NCBI RefSeq assembly: GCF_030643905.1
Contig: NZ_CP121446.1
Span: 2,834,001 to 2,898,000, forward strand
Source of the DNA: Flavobacterium sp. IMCC34852
Lineage (GTDB): Bacteria; Bacteroidota; Bacteroidia; Flavobacteriales; Flavobacteriaceae
Direction of reading: 5' to 3'
Length of the DNA: 64,000 bases
Part shown: positions 36,501 through 43,368 of the stretch, piece by piece
Numbering within the stretch: position 1 is the first letter of the stretch
Layout: the number at the start of each line of letters is the position of its first letter
The notes under the pieces: model-generated
Told to the model about the DNA's origin: nothing
Databases searched by the model: none
The model's input: only the letters and a program-made list of their open reading frames with translations
Position numbers and translations under genes: made by a program

Positions 36501-39500
36501 ATTTACTGCCGCTTGGTCTGCATAGGCACAAGCACTTGTTGAGCTTGCTGTTGGTGCATTTACTTGTACAGCCGGAGCTGGTGTGATTGTAAACGTTCTT
36601 GTTACTGTTGATGTCTCATAACACTTATCAGTTACAGTATAAGTTACTGTGGTTGTTCCGCCACAAGCACTCGGTGCGCTTACTTGTCCATAGCTTCCGC
36701 TTGGAGCACAGCCACCACTTACTGTAAATCCACCTAACCAACTTGCAAACGCTGCATTTACTGCCGCTTGGTCTGCATAAGCACAAGCACTTGTTGAGCT
36801 TGCTGTTGGTGCATTTACTTGTACAGCCGGAGCTGGTGTGATTGTAAACGTTCTTGTTACTGTTGATGTCTCATAACACTTATCAGTTACAGTATAAGTT
36901 ACTGTGGTTGTTCCGCCACAAGCACTCGGTGCGCTTACTTGTCCATAGCTTCCGCTTGGAGCACAGCCACCACTTACTGTAAATCCACCTAACCAACTTG
37001 CAAACGCTGCATTTACTGCCGCTTGGTCTGCATAAGCACAAGCACTTGTTGAGCTTGCTGTTGGTGCATTTACTTGTACAGCCGGAGCTGGTGTGATTGT
37101 AAACGTTCTTGTTACTGTTGATGTCTCATAACACTTATCAGTTACAGTATAAGTTACTGTAGTTGTTCCGCCACAAGCACTCGGTGCGCTTACTTGTCCA
37201 TAGCTTCCGCTTGGAGCACAGCCACCACTTACTGTAAATCCACCTAACCAACTTGCAAACGCTGCATTTACTGCCGCTTGGTCTGCATAGGCACAAGCAC
37301 TTGTTGAGCTTGCTGTTGGTGCATTTACTTGTACAGCCGGAGCTGGTGTGATTGTAAACGTTCTTGTTACTGTTGATGTCTCATAACACTTATCAGTTAC
37401 AGTATAAGTTACTGTAGTTGTTCCGCCACAAGCACTCGGTGCGCTTACTTGTCCATAGCTTCCGCTTGGAGCACAGCCACCACTTACTGTAAATCCACCT
37501 AACCAACTTGCAAACGCTGCATTTACTGCCGCTTGGTCTGCATAGGCACAAGCACTTGTTGAGCTTGCTGTTGGTGCATTTACTTGTACAGCCGGAGCTG
37601 GTGTGATTGTAAACGTTCTTGTTACTGTTGATGTCTCATAACACTTATCAGTTACAGTATAAGTTACTGTAGTTGTTCCGCCACAAGCACTCGGTGCGCT
37701 TACTTGTCCATAGCTTCCGCTTGGAGCACAGCCACCACTTACTGTAAAGCCTCCTAACCAACTTGCAAACGCTGCATTTACTGCCGCTTGGTCTGCATAG
37801 GCACAAGCACTTGTTGAGCTTGCTGTTGGTGCATTTACTTGTACAGCCGGAGCTGGTGTGATTGTAAACGTTCTTGTTACTGTTGATGTCTCATAACACT
37901 TATCAGTTACAGTATAAGTTACTGTAGTTGTTCCGCCACAAGCACTCGGTGCGCTTACTTGTCCATAGCTTCCGCTTGGAGCACAGCCACCACTTACTGT
38001 AAATCCACCTAACCAACTTGCAAACGCTGCATTTACTGCCGCTTGGTCTGCATAGGCACAAGCACTTGTTGAGCTTGCTGTTGGTGCATTTACTTGTACA
38101 GCCGGAGCTGGTGTGATTGTAAACGTTCTTGTTACTGTTGATGTCTCATAACACTTATCAGTTACAGTATAAGTTACTGTAGTTGTTCCGCCACAAGCAC
38201 TCGGTGCGCTTACTTGTCCATAGCTTCCGCTTGGAGCACAGCCACCACTTACTGTAAAGCCTCCTAACCAACTTGCAAACGCTGCATTTACTGCCGCTTG
38301 GTCTGCATAAGCACAAGCACTTGTTGAGCTTGCTGTTGGTGCATTTACTTGTACAGCCGGAGCTGGTGTGATTGTAAACGTTCTTGTTACTGTTGATGTC
38401 TCATAACACTTATCAGTTACAGTATAAGTTACTGTGGTTGTTCCGCCACAAGCACTCGGTGCGCTTACTTGTCCATAGCTTCCGCTTGGAGCACAGCCAC
38501 CACTTACTGTAAAGCCTCCTAACCAACTTGCAAACGCTGCATTTACTGCCGCTTGGTCTGCATAGGCACAAGCACTTGTTGAGCTGCTATCAGGAGATGT
38601 AACAGTAACCGCTGGTGCAGCTGTAATAGTGAAAGTAGCAGAGCATGAAGCTTGCTTTCCACAATCATCTGAGGCACTAAAATTAACCGTTACACTTCCC
38701 CCTGCACACAAATTTGGAGCAGAAAGATTTTGTAAACCCGAAGTAACTAAAGTACCATTTCCGCCAGAAGCTGTGAATCCTGCTAACCAGTTGTTGAATG
38801 CAGTAACTACTGCTGCTTGGTCTGCATAAGCACAAGCACTTGTTGAGCTGTTTTGCGGACAATTGATAACAATTGGAATTACAGGAATTACAGTAACTGT
38901 TACAGGTTTAATGTCTGCACAATTTGCTGAAGTAGTTACTTTAATATAATATGTTCCTGATGCTGATATAGCACTAGGGTTATTTAATGGTATAGTTGCT
39001 TCCGCATTTGTCCAATAAGACAAAGTTCCTCCTTGAAGATCACTACCTGATGTTACAGCAGGCAATGTTAAATCAACAGTTAGTGGAGCACAAACAGGTG
39101 CCGGATTATTAGTCACTAATGTTGGGTTAGGATTAACCGTTAAAGTTCCAGAACCCGAACCTGAACAAGTTCCATTTGATACTGACACAGAATAGCTACC
39201 AGCCACGGTTGCATTAAAACTTGCAACGTTACCCGGATTATTGGCTCCTAAAGGAACAGTCCATGTATAAGTGTAGGTTCCTGATGGGCTTGGTGTTGCG
39301 GTAATGGTTACCGCAGGATCATTAGCACATTTTGAAGGTGAATTTACCGTAACTGTTGGAGAGTCTATGATTGTTACCAAAGTTGGCCTTCCAATCTCAA
39401 TTTGACATTCTGACAAAGTATTGGTTGCAATAACATAATAACTTCCCGCGGGTAAGTTAGACCATGTTATAGTTCCACCATTGCCTAATTGGGCAACCTG

Positions 39501-40538
39501 AACATTAGCATCATTTGAATTATTAACTAACTGGTAACTTACCAAAGTTTCAGAACTTGCCATTGTAATTGTTCCGCTATTCGGAACTGAACTACAGAAC
39601 GAACTACCAACTAATGTTTTTGGTTCTGGGACTGAGCCAAATCTACCTCTCGCTAAGTCTTCTAATGAAGCTGTAAGCGATTGTGACTGTCTTGTTTCTG
39701 CTAAGAAAGTACCTAAACAAACACTCAAATTAAAGTTTATACTACTTAAATCAATAAATCCCTCAAAGAAAGAGGAATCAGGATAGGTTCCTGGATCGCC
39801 AAATTTAGGCACATAATTCCATGATGGCGGTGAGTTTACCGTTCCCACATTTACCCTTGCATCCAAACCAGATGTTGGTAATGGGATTGGTGTTGGATCT
39901 AAAGCACCATTGGTCCATCTGTAGGCATTAATATCTGCTACTGCACCACCGTTAACGAAGTGACTAATCATCAAGATATCCCCTTCAACATGCTGTCCGC
40001 TAAAGCCACCACTAGTGACTCCTAACTTTCCGACACTGTCTTGTAAAATCCAAAATCCTATAGCTGAGTCACCATTATTGGCTCTTCTATCAGCAAAGAA
40101 ATACAATTTGGATCCGTCAAAATAATAACCCACATTGGCCATGTTGTTTTTGTCATTGGCTCCGTTGGTAGTCCAAGCCCATTGATTAATCGGTTGGATA
40201 TCTTTGGAACCTAAAGTCCAAATGTCATCCGTACTGTCAATCGGGTCGGTAATTCTGGCTTTTATCCCTCCGGGAGAAGCCAATAATGTTCCCCAATCAC
40301 TCGGGTTACCGTCTAGGGTAATCTGAGCAGTTGAAATGTTAGAAAATAAAAAAAGTATAAGCAACATCAAAATGCTGATCATACCTTTGTTTTTAGTAGT
40401 ACTCTTTGTTGCCGAGTAACTACTATCTAAAGCATTGGCTTTAGAAAAATCTAACTTAAAACCATTTTCCCCTCGACTAACGACACAGTCTTCGCTACAG
40501 GGGAATTCCAAAAACTTTAAAAAAGTAGTGTTTTTCAT
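30522..40538 (-). CDS. Giant secreted repeat protein with 26 identical Ig-like units and a type IX secretion sorting domain
   Basis: A 3338-codon gene without an in-frame stop. Domains: an unusual N-terminal extension (1-50), a hydrophobic signal segment (53-72, ending STAQ), an N-terminal domain with DGNPSDWG (about 75-310), Ig/PKD-like segments (about 320-560), one diverged repeat, then 26 units of exactly 85 residues (about 652-2853). Two diverged units and a unique domain (about 3020-3240) follow. The C terminus is a type A type IX sorting domain: KIYPNPYTDNFNVSLL, then strands ending VRTLKVIKR. Each unit has four Cys (SAC, GGC, SAC, DKC), so two disulfides per unit are plausible. The protein is probably exported by the Por machinery and anchored on the cell surface. 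An adhesin role is inferred from architecture, as for SprB-type proteins, but the units are not SprB repeats. Start: the first ATG (40538) is used; M53 (40382) would give a normal-length signal peptide. Confidence 0.88.
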   Translation of the reverse strand: MKNTTFLKFLEFPCSEDCVVSRGENGFKLDFSKANALDSSYSATKSTTKNKGMISILMLLILFLFSNISTAQITLDGNPSDWGTLLASPGGIKARITDPIDSTDDIWTLGSKDIQPINQWAWTTNGANDKNNMANVGYYFDGSKLYFFADRRANNGDSAIGFWILQDSVGKLGVTSGGFSGQHVEGDILMISHFVNGGAVADINAYRWTNGALDPTPIPLPTSGLDARVNVGTVNSPPSWNYVPKFGDPGTYPDSSFFEGFIDLSSINFNLSVCLGTFLAETRQSQSLTASLEDLARGRFGSVPEPKTLVGSSFCSSVPNSGTITMASSETLVSYQLVNNSNDANVQVAQLGNGGTITWSNLPAGSYYVIATNTLSECQIEIGRPTLVTIIDSPTVTVNSPSKCANDPAVTITATPSPSGTYTYTWTVPLGANNPGNVASFNATVAGSYSVSVSNGTCSGSGSGTLTVNPNPTLVTNNPAPVCAPLTVDLTLPAVTSGSDLQGGTLSYWTNAEATIPLNNPSAISASGTYYIKVTTSANCADIKPVTVTVIPVIPIVINCPQNSSTSACAYADQAAVVTAFNNWLAGFTASGGNGTLVTSGLQNLSAPNLCAGGSVTVNFSASDDCGKQASCSATFTITAAPAVTVTSPDSSSTSACAYADQAAVNAAFASWLGGFTVSGGCAPSGSYGQVSAPSACGGTTTVTYTVTDKCYETSTVTRTFTITPAPAVQVNAPTASSTSACAYADQAAVNAAFASWLGGFTVSGGCAPSGSYGQVSAPSACGGTTTVTYTVTDKCYETSTVTRTFTITPAPAVQVNAPTASSTSACAYADQAAVNAAFASWLGGFTVSGGCAPSGSYGQVSAPSACGGTTTVTYTVTDKCYETSTVTRTFTITPAPAVQVNAPTASSTSACAYADQAAVNAAFASWLGGFTVSGGCAPSGSYGQVSAPSACGGTTTVTYTVTDKCYETSTVTRTFTITPAPAVQVNAPTASSTSACAYADQAAVNAAFASWLGGFTVSGGCAPSGSYGQVSAPSACGGTTTVTYTVTDKCYETSTVTRTFTITPAPAVQVNAPTASSTSACAYADQAAVNAAFASWLGGFTVSGGCAPSGSYGQVSAPSACGGTTTVTYTVTDKCYETSTVTRTFTITPAPAVQVNAPTASSTSACAYADQAAVNAAFASWLGGFTVSGGCAPSGSYGQVSAPSACGGTTTVTYTVTDKCYETSTVTRTFTITPAPAVQVNAPTASSTSACAYADQAAVNAAFASWLGGFTVSGGCAPSGSYGQVSAPSACGGTTTVTYTVTDKCYETSTVTRTFTITPAPAVQVNAPTASSTSACAYADQAAVNAAFASWLGGFTVSGGCAPSGSYGQVSAPSACGGTTTVTYTVTDKCYETSTVTRTFTITPAPAVQVNAPTASSTSACAYADQAAVNAAFASWLGGFTVSGGCAPSGSYGQVSAPSACGGTTTVTYTVTDKCYETSTVTRTFTITPAPAVQVNAPTASSTSACAYADQAAVNAAFASWLGGFTVSGGCAPSGSYGQVSAPSACGGTTTVTYTVTDKCYETSTVTRTFTITPAPAVQVNAPTASSTSACAYADQAAVNAAFASWLGGFTVSGGCAPSGSYGQVSAPSACGGTTTVTYTVTDKCYETSTVTRTFTITPAPAVQVNAPTASSTSACAYADQAAVNAAFASWLGGFTVSGGCAPSGSYGQVSAPSACGGTTTVTYTVTDKCYETSTVTRTFTITPAPAVQVNAPTASSTSACAYADQAAVNAAFASWLGGFTVSGGCAPSGSYGQVSAPSACGGTTTVTYTVTDKCYETSTVTRTFTITPAPAVQVNAPTASSTSACAYADQAAVNAAFASWLGGFTVSGGCAPSGSYGQVSAPSACGGTTTVTYTVTDKCYETSTVTRTFTITPAPAVQVNAPTASSTSACAYADQAAVNAAFASWLGGFTVSGGCAPSGSYGQVSAPSACGGTTTVTYTVTDKCYETSTVTRTFTITPAPAVQVNAPTASSTSACAYADQAAVNAAFASWLGGFTVSGGCAPSGSYGQVSAPSACGGTTTVTYTVTDKCYETSTVTRTFTITPAPAVQVNAPTASSTSACAYADQAAVNAAFASWLGGFTVSGGCAPSGSYGQVSAPSACGGTTTVTYTVTDKCYETSTVTRTFTITPAPAVQVNAPTASSTSACAYADQAAVNAAFASWLGGFTVSGGCAPSGSYGQVSAPSACGGTTTVTYTVTDKCYETSTVTRTFTITPAPAVQVNAPTASSTSACAYADQAAVNAAFASWLGGFTVSGGCAPSGSYGQVSAPSACGGTTTVTYTVTDKCYETSTVTRTFTITPAPAVQVNAPTASSTSACAYADQAAVNAAFASWLGGFTVSGGCAPSGSYGQVSAPSACGGTTTVTYTVTDKCYETSTVTRTFTITPAPAVQVNAPTASSTSACAYADQAAVNAAFASWLGGFTVSGGCAPSGSYGQVSAPSACGGTTTVTYTVTDKCYETSTVTRTFTITPAPAVQVNAPTASSTSACAYADQAAVNAAFASWLGGFTVSGGCAPSGSYGQVSAPSACGGTTTVTYTVTDKCYETSTVTRTFTITPAPAVQVNAPTASSTSACAYADQAAVNAAFASWLGGFTVSGGCAPSGSYGQVSAPSACGGTTTVTYTVTDKCYETSTVTRTFTITPAPAVQVNAPTASSTSACAYADQAAVNAAFASWLGGFTVSGGCAPSGSYGQVSAPSACGGTTTVTYTVTDKCYETSTVTRTFTITPAPAVQVNAPTASSTSACAYADQAAVNAAFASWLGGFTVSGGCAPSGSYGQVSAPSACGGTTTVTYTVTDKCYETSTVTRTFTITPAPALVLNSPDSTVINSCDYADQAAVDAAFATWLSQFTVTGGCAPVGDYGQPVAPPLCSGGTTTVTYVVNDLCTEADVTESFTVVPATKLEISCPADRVVECGDDAAALFIQWRDSFGYTGGCANATVTDLSQFQMPAPGEPLIITFTVTDNCQSVSCTARFYINECAYCTYTQGYYGNPKGAACTPEGTTTNARAIMINALTIEEGEFDFGSIATGNYFKLTLADVTSNNIFRMLPGGGTPRSLIGYSTYSVASTWSDNDPLNASGSQRGKINNNLLSQTMTLFFNTRLNSQIGDFGLTNTFVTADTEVCGSSEPMLGTEQLFTIPQPVIDYLDANGGATVSNLFVLANRALGGENIGNVTASQVNAAVDAINRGFDGCRVFVGTTMSYETVETAIRQDSSATTTKDVMNVKIYPNPYTDNFNVSLLTTNDSKVLIAVYDMVGRLIETHDVNPRESSDLRIGDRYPSGVYNVVVTQGEEVRTLKVIKR
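31980..38584. repeat. Tandem array of 26 units of 255 bp within the giant gene
   Basis: The phrase TCATAACACTTATCAG recurs every 255 bp from 32026 to 38401, which is 25 intervals and 26 copies. Units differ only at four silent sites: Thr codon ACC/ACT, Gly-Gly GGA-GGC/GGT-GGA, Ala GCG/GCA and Ala GCC/GCT. Because 255 is a multiple of three, gain or loss of units keeps the frame. Confidence 0.95.
33811..38580. repeat. Higher-order duplication: units 8-16 repeated as units 18-26
   Basis: Numbering units from the low coordinate, the combination of silent variants in units 8 to 16 is the same, unit for unit, as in 18 to 26. The offset is ten units (2550 bp). Unit 17 differs from unit 7 at two sites, which sets the edge of the copied block. 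Confidence 0.8.
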
Positions 40539-40869
40539 AATGTTAAGTATTTTTTTAATACCACATCATGAATAGATTAAAGTTTAAACTTTCTTTGGAA
40601 GAAAAATTAAAGATCAAAAAATAATCATTAATTCCTCGAGAAAAAAATCAGTGTAGATTTCAATTGGGACTATAAAATTAGACAGAATTGTAAATAAATG
40701 TTAAAAAAGGTGTAAGTTTTCTACGAACATTTGCTTTTAATCGACCAAATGCACAAATGAGTGCAAAAATTGAAATCGATTTAACATAAATTTTATAAAG
40801 CTTCAACCCCAAACTCTATAAATCATTGATATATCATTTGAATTTAACATTATCAGTATACCAGCTAAT
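40539..40869. other. 331-bp intergenic region upstream of the giant gene
   Basis: No ORF or RNA gene was found. A perfect 14-bp palindrome AAAGTTTAAACTTT lies at 40579-40592, about 40 bp upstream of the start. No exact TAnnTTTG element is seen on the minus strand; TAATTTTA-like candidates exist. Confidence 0.5.
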
Positions 40870-41988
40870 TTAGAGTGACAACCTGTAGGTTCTTCTTCTT
40901 CTGAAAGTAACCGGGTCAAAATGCTTCCACATATTGTGGATGGCATGATTATCTTCGAGTTCCGGAGTTCGAACACATTGAAGAATTCCTTTCTGTTTGA
41001 AAGTATTGTAGTATTCATTGAAAATTATAGCTGTAACGCCTTTGCTTTGGTACTCAGGATCAATTCCGATTAAATAAAACAACACTTCTTTACTCTCTTT
41101 TTTGGCTTTGAGCAAATGATAAAAACCAAAAGGAAACAGTTTCCCATTGGCTTTTTGCAGTGCTCTTGAAAAACTCGGCATCACAATACTAAAAGCGACA
41201 ATATTATCCTGCTTATCTAAAACAAACTTTATATACTCCGGATTGATAAAACTGATGTATTTTTTCTTGAAGTATTCCTTTTGAACATCGGTTATAGCAA
41301 CAAAAGAAGACAAGTTAGCATAACTGGCATTGAACAAATCAAACATCTTGTCTACGTATGGCATAATGTCTTTATTGTTATTAAAATTAAGCGCTCTTAA
41401 GCCATAACGACTCTTAATGAGTTCATTAGCTTTTAGAAATAACTCGGGTTTAACATTAGAGAAAGGAAATTTATTCTCGAGGTATTCTTTTTCTTTTACA
41501 TACCCCAATTGTTCCAGATGCTCTTTATAATAGGGAAAATTGTACCACGTAATCATGGAACCGATTTCATCAAAACCTTCGGTTAAAACGCCGACTTTAT
41601 CCAAATTAGAAAAACCCATCGGTCCTTCGACATATTCTAAATTATGAGTTCTTCCTAATTCATAAACCTTTTCCAGCAAGGCTTTGGTCACTTCAATATC
41701 ATCAATTACATCCCACCAACCAAAACGCACTTTTTTCTTTTGTTGGTCATTGACTTCATTCCAATTGATGATAGCCGCAATTCTACCTACCACTTTATTG
41801 TCTTTGTAAGCCAAATAAAAATAAGCTTCTGCCGAAGTGAACGCAGGATTTTTAGTCTTATCAAAAGTTTCTAGTTCATCACTAATCAATGGCGGAACCC
41901 AATAAGGATGGTTTTTATATAGCGTAAAAGGAAACTTGACGTATTCTTGAATTAGCTTTTTAGTATTGGCTTCTATTACAGTAATCAT
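40870..41988 (-). CDS. GNAT-like acyltransferase family protein
   Basis: A 372-residue cytoplasmic protein with the look of two GNAT-like halves. The N-terminal half has FTLYKNHPYWVPPLISDE and FYLAYKDNKVVGRIAAIIN, a typical GNAT beta-strand pair. The C-terminal half has VLFYLIGIDPEYQSKGVTAIIFNEY, which resembles the acetyl-CoA pyrophosphate loop (Q-x-x-G-V-T-A). The ending NMWKHFDPVTFRRRRTYRLSL is common to the Bacteroidota members. Substrate unknown. The start codon shares a base with the preceding gene's stop (TAATG), so the two are translationally coupled. Confidence 0.75.
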   Translation of the reverse strand: MITVIEANTKKLIQEYVKFPFTLYKNHPYWVPPLISDELETFDKTKNPAFTSAEAYFYLAYKDNKVVGRIAAIINWNEVNDQQKKKVRFGWWDVIDDIEVTKALLEKVYELGRTHNLEYVEGPMGFSNLDKVGVLTEGFDEIGSMITWYNFPYYKEHLEQLGYVKEKEYLENKFPFSNVKPELFLKANELIKSRYGLRALNFNNNKDIMPYVDKMFDLFNASYANLSSFVAITDVQKEYFKKKYISFINPEYIKFVLDKQDNIVAFSIVMPSFSRALQKANGKLFPFGFYHLLKAKKESKEVLFYLIGIDPEYQSKGVTAIIFNEYYNTFKQKGILQCVRTPELEDNHAIHNMWKHFDPVTFRRRRTYRLSL

Positions 41989-42965
41989 TATGGTTTAGTA
42001 TTTTCTAATTCTACTTCGTCTTTGCGTTTTTTACCTTTGTCTTTTTTAGATTTTTTATCTTTCATCTTCTTATCCTCTTTCTCGCTTTTGATACGTTTGT
42101 AATTGGTTTCATAATTACTGTCGAAACGCCATGACATTCCGAAACCGCCATGCATGATAGCCGGAGTATCTTTTATGTTTTTGGCCAAATAAGCATCTAA
42201 TTGGATATTCTCTCTTATCAAATAAGCTGCCCCCAATCGCCCAAGCACATCGGCATAAAAGTCACTTTTATAAGACTGAACTTCTAAAAATCCGGACCAA
42301 CGCATATTGAATCCTCTGGTCATCGTGGTAATCCATCCTAATGTTGGATAGTCGGTCATGTATTTGTCGGCGATGATGTTATTCACCCAAACCCATTTGC
42401 TCCCAAAATGATTCTGAGTAATCACCATCAATTTCGGACTAATCACCGGATCGCTTTCAAAAGTAAATGGATTATTACCCAAATTCAAATTAAAACCGCC
42501 ATAAACAGCCACGGCCGGAATAAATTGTTTCCAACTGAACTTATGATTGGCTTTCCAACTGTACACATTTGGTTTGTCATCTTTCAACTGAACAAACGGA
42601 TCATAAACCAAATATTTGGCGCCCAAGGTAAACTGCTTAAATCCGCCACGAGTATCTTCAACTAAAGGTGCTGTATACCAATCATATTGGTATTGGGTCT
42701 CTAAATTAAATTCAAACTGATCAAAAAAAGCACCATATCGCACACTTAATTCTGTCCCGAAACCATTGGCTTCGTAACGAGATATATCGTGTTTTTCCTG
42801 AATGCCGAACAAACCGCCTTCAGCTTGAATTACAGTTTTTCCAACAGAGAAAGCCGACATTGATTTTCCGGGACGATTTGAATTAATGATATCGGTATAT
42901 TGGGCGTATTGTTTAGTTGAAATCAACAAAAAACCAACAATTAAAAGTGATTTTATCCTTAGCAT
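41988..42965 (-). CDS. Outer-membrane beta-barrel-like protein
   Basis: 325 residues from the ATG at 42965, with a signal peptide MLRIKSLLIVGFLLISTKQY ending AQ. The mature part starts DIINSNRPGKSMSAFSVGK, a pattern seen in the MetA/phenol-degradation-type transporter-like barrels, and contains many alternating amphipathic strands (for example FGTELSVRYGAFFDQFEFN). The C-terminal 40 residues are Lys/Glu/Asp-rich and probably disordered. An upstream start at 43010 would prefix the signal with 15 residues and is less likely. It is coupled to the GNAT gene. Transport substrate, if any, unknown. Confidence 0.7.
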   Translation of the reverse strand: MLRIKSLLIVGFLLISTKQYAQYTDIINSNRPGKSMSAFSVGKTVIQAEGGLFGIQEKHDISRYEANGFGTELSVRYGAFFDQFEFNLETQYQYDWYTAPLVEDTRGGFKQFTLGAKYLVYDPFVQLKDDKPNVYSWKANHKFSWKQFIPAVAVYGGFNLNLGNNPFTFESDPVISPKLMVITQNHFGSKWVWVNNIIADKYMTDYPTLGWITTMTRGFNMRWSGFLEVQSYKSDFYADVLGRLGAAYLIRENIQLDAYLAKNIKDTPAIMHGGFGMSWRFDSNYETNYKRIKSEKEDKKMKDKKSKKDKGKKRKDEVELENTKP

Positions 42966-43060
42966 AACAGTATAGATTTGTAGATATATAGTCTTCCAAA
43001 AGTAATACAATTTATCATTTATTTAAGAGGTTAAAGCGAATTTTACATTGTGGAATTTAG

Positions 43061-43068
43061 TATTTTTG
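43061..43068 (+). promoter_or_regulatory. -7 element of the DUF4834 gene
   Basis: TATTTTTG matches TAnnTTTG and lies 20 bases before the ATG at 43089. This excludes the GTG at 43050 as start. No -33 TTG at a good distance. Confidence 0.4.
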
Positions 43069-43088
43069 ACAAAAATTTTATTCCCATT

Positions 43089-43340
43089 ATGGAAACTGCA
43101 TCTATGCCCGGCTTTATCAGAACTATATTATGGATAATAGCCATTTATTACATCGTTAAATTTTTAGCCCGATTGTTTTTACCGGTTGTAGCCAAAAAAG
43201 TGGTCGAAAAAGCTGCCCAACAATTCCAACAACAGCAGCAGCAATACCAACAGCAACAACAAGCTCAAAACCCTAAAACAGAAAAGCCAAAAGAGAAAAA
43301 AATCGTAGGTGATTATATTGATTTCGAAGAAATTAAGTAA
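43089..43340 (+). CDS. DUF4834 family small membrane protein
   Basis: 83 residues from the ATG: METASMPGFIRTILWIIAIY, one transmembrane helix (about 10-30), then a KKVVEKAAQQF helix, a glutamine-rich run and a C-terminal IVGDYIDFEEIK. The membrane segment and the conserved acidic tail are the marks of DUF4834, a Bacteroidota family of unknown function. The glutamine run (13 Q in 18 residues) may vary in length between strains. It precedes the YfhO gene by 28 nt and may be transcribed with it. Confidence 0.75.
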   Translation: METASMPGFIRTILWIIAIYYIVKFLARLFLPVVAKKVVEKAAQQFQQQQQQYQQQQQAQNPKTEKPKEKKIVGDYIDFEEIK

Positions 43341-43368
43341 TTTCCCCTTGACAACCTAAACCAAAAAC

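Noticed and set aside
31980..38584. CRISPR or satellite-like non-coding array
   Set aside because: Units are 255 bp without unique spacers, stay in one reading frame and encode a protein; all variants are synonymous.
30522..40538. Assignment as SprB gliding adhesin
   Set aside because: It shares secretion signals and repeat design, but the 85-residue units lack the SprB repeat pattern and no sprF-type partner gene is adjacent.
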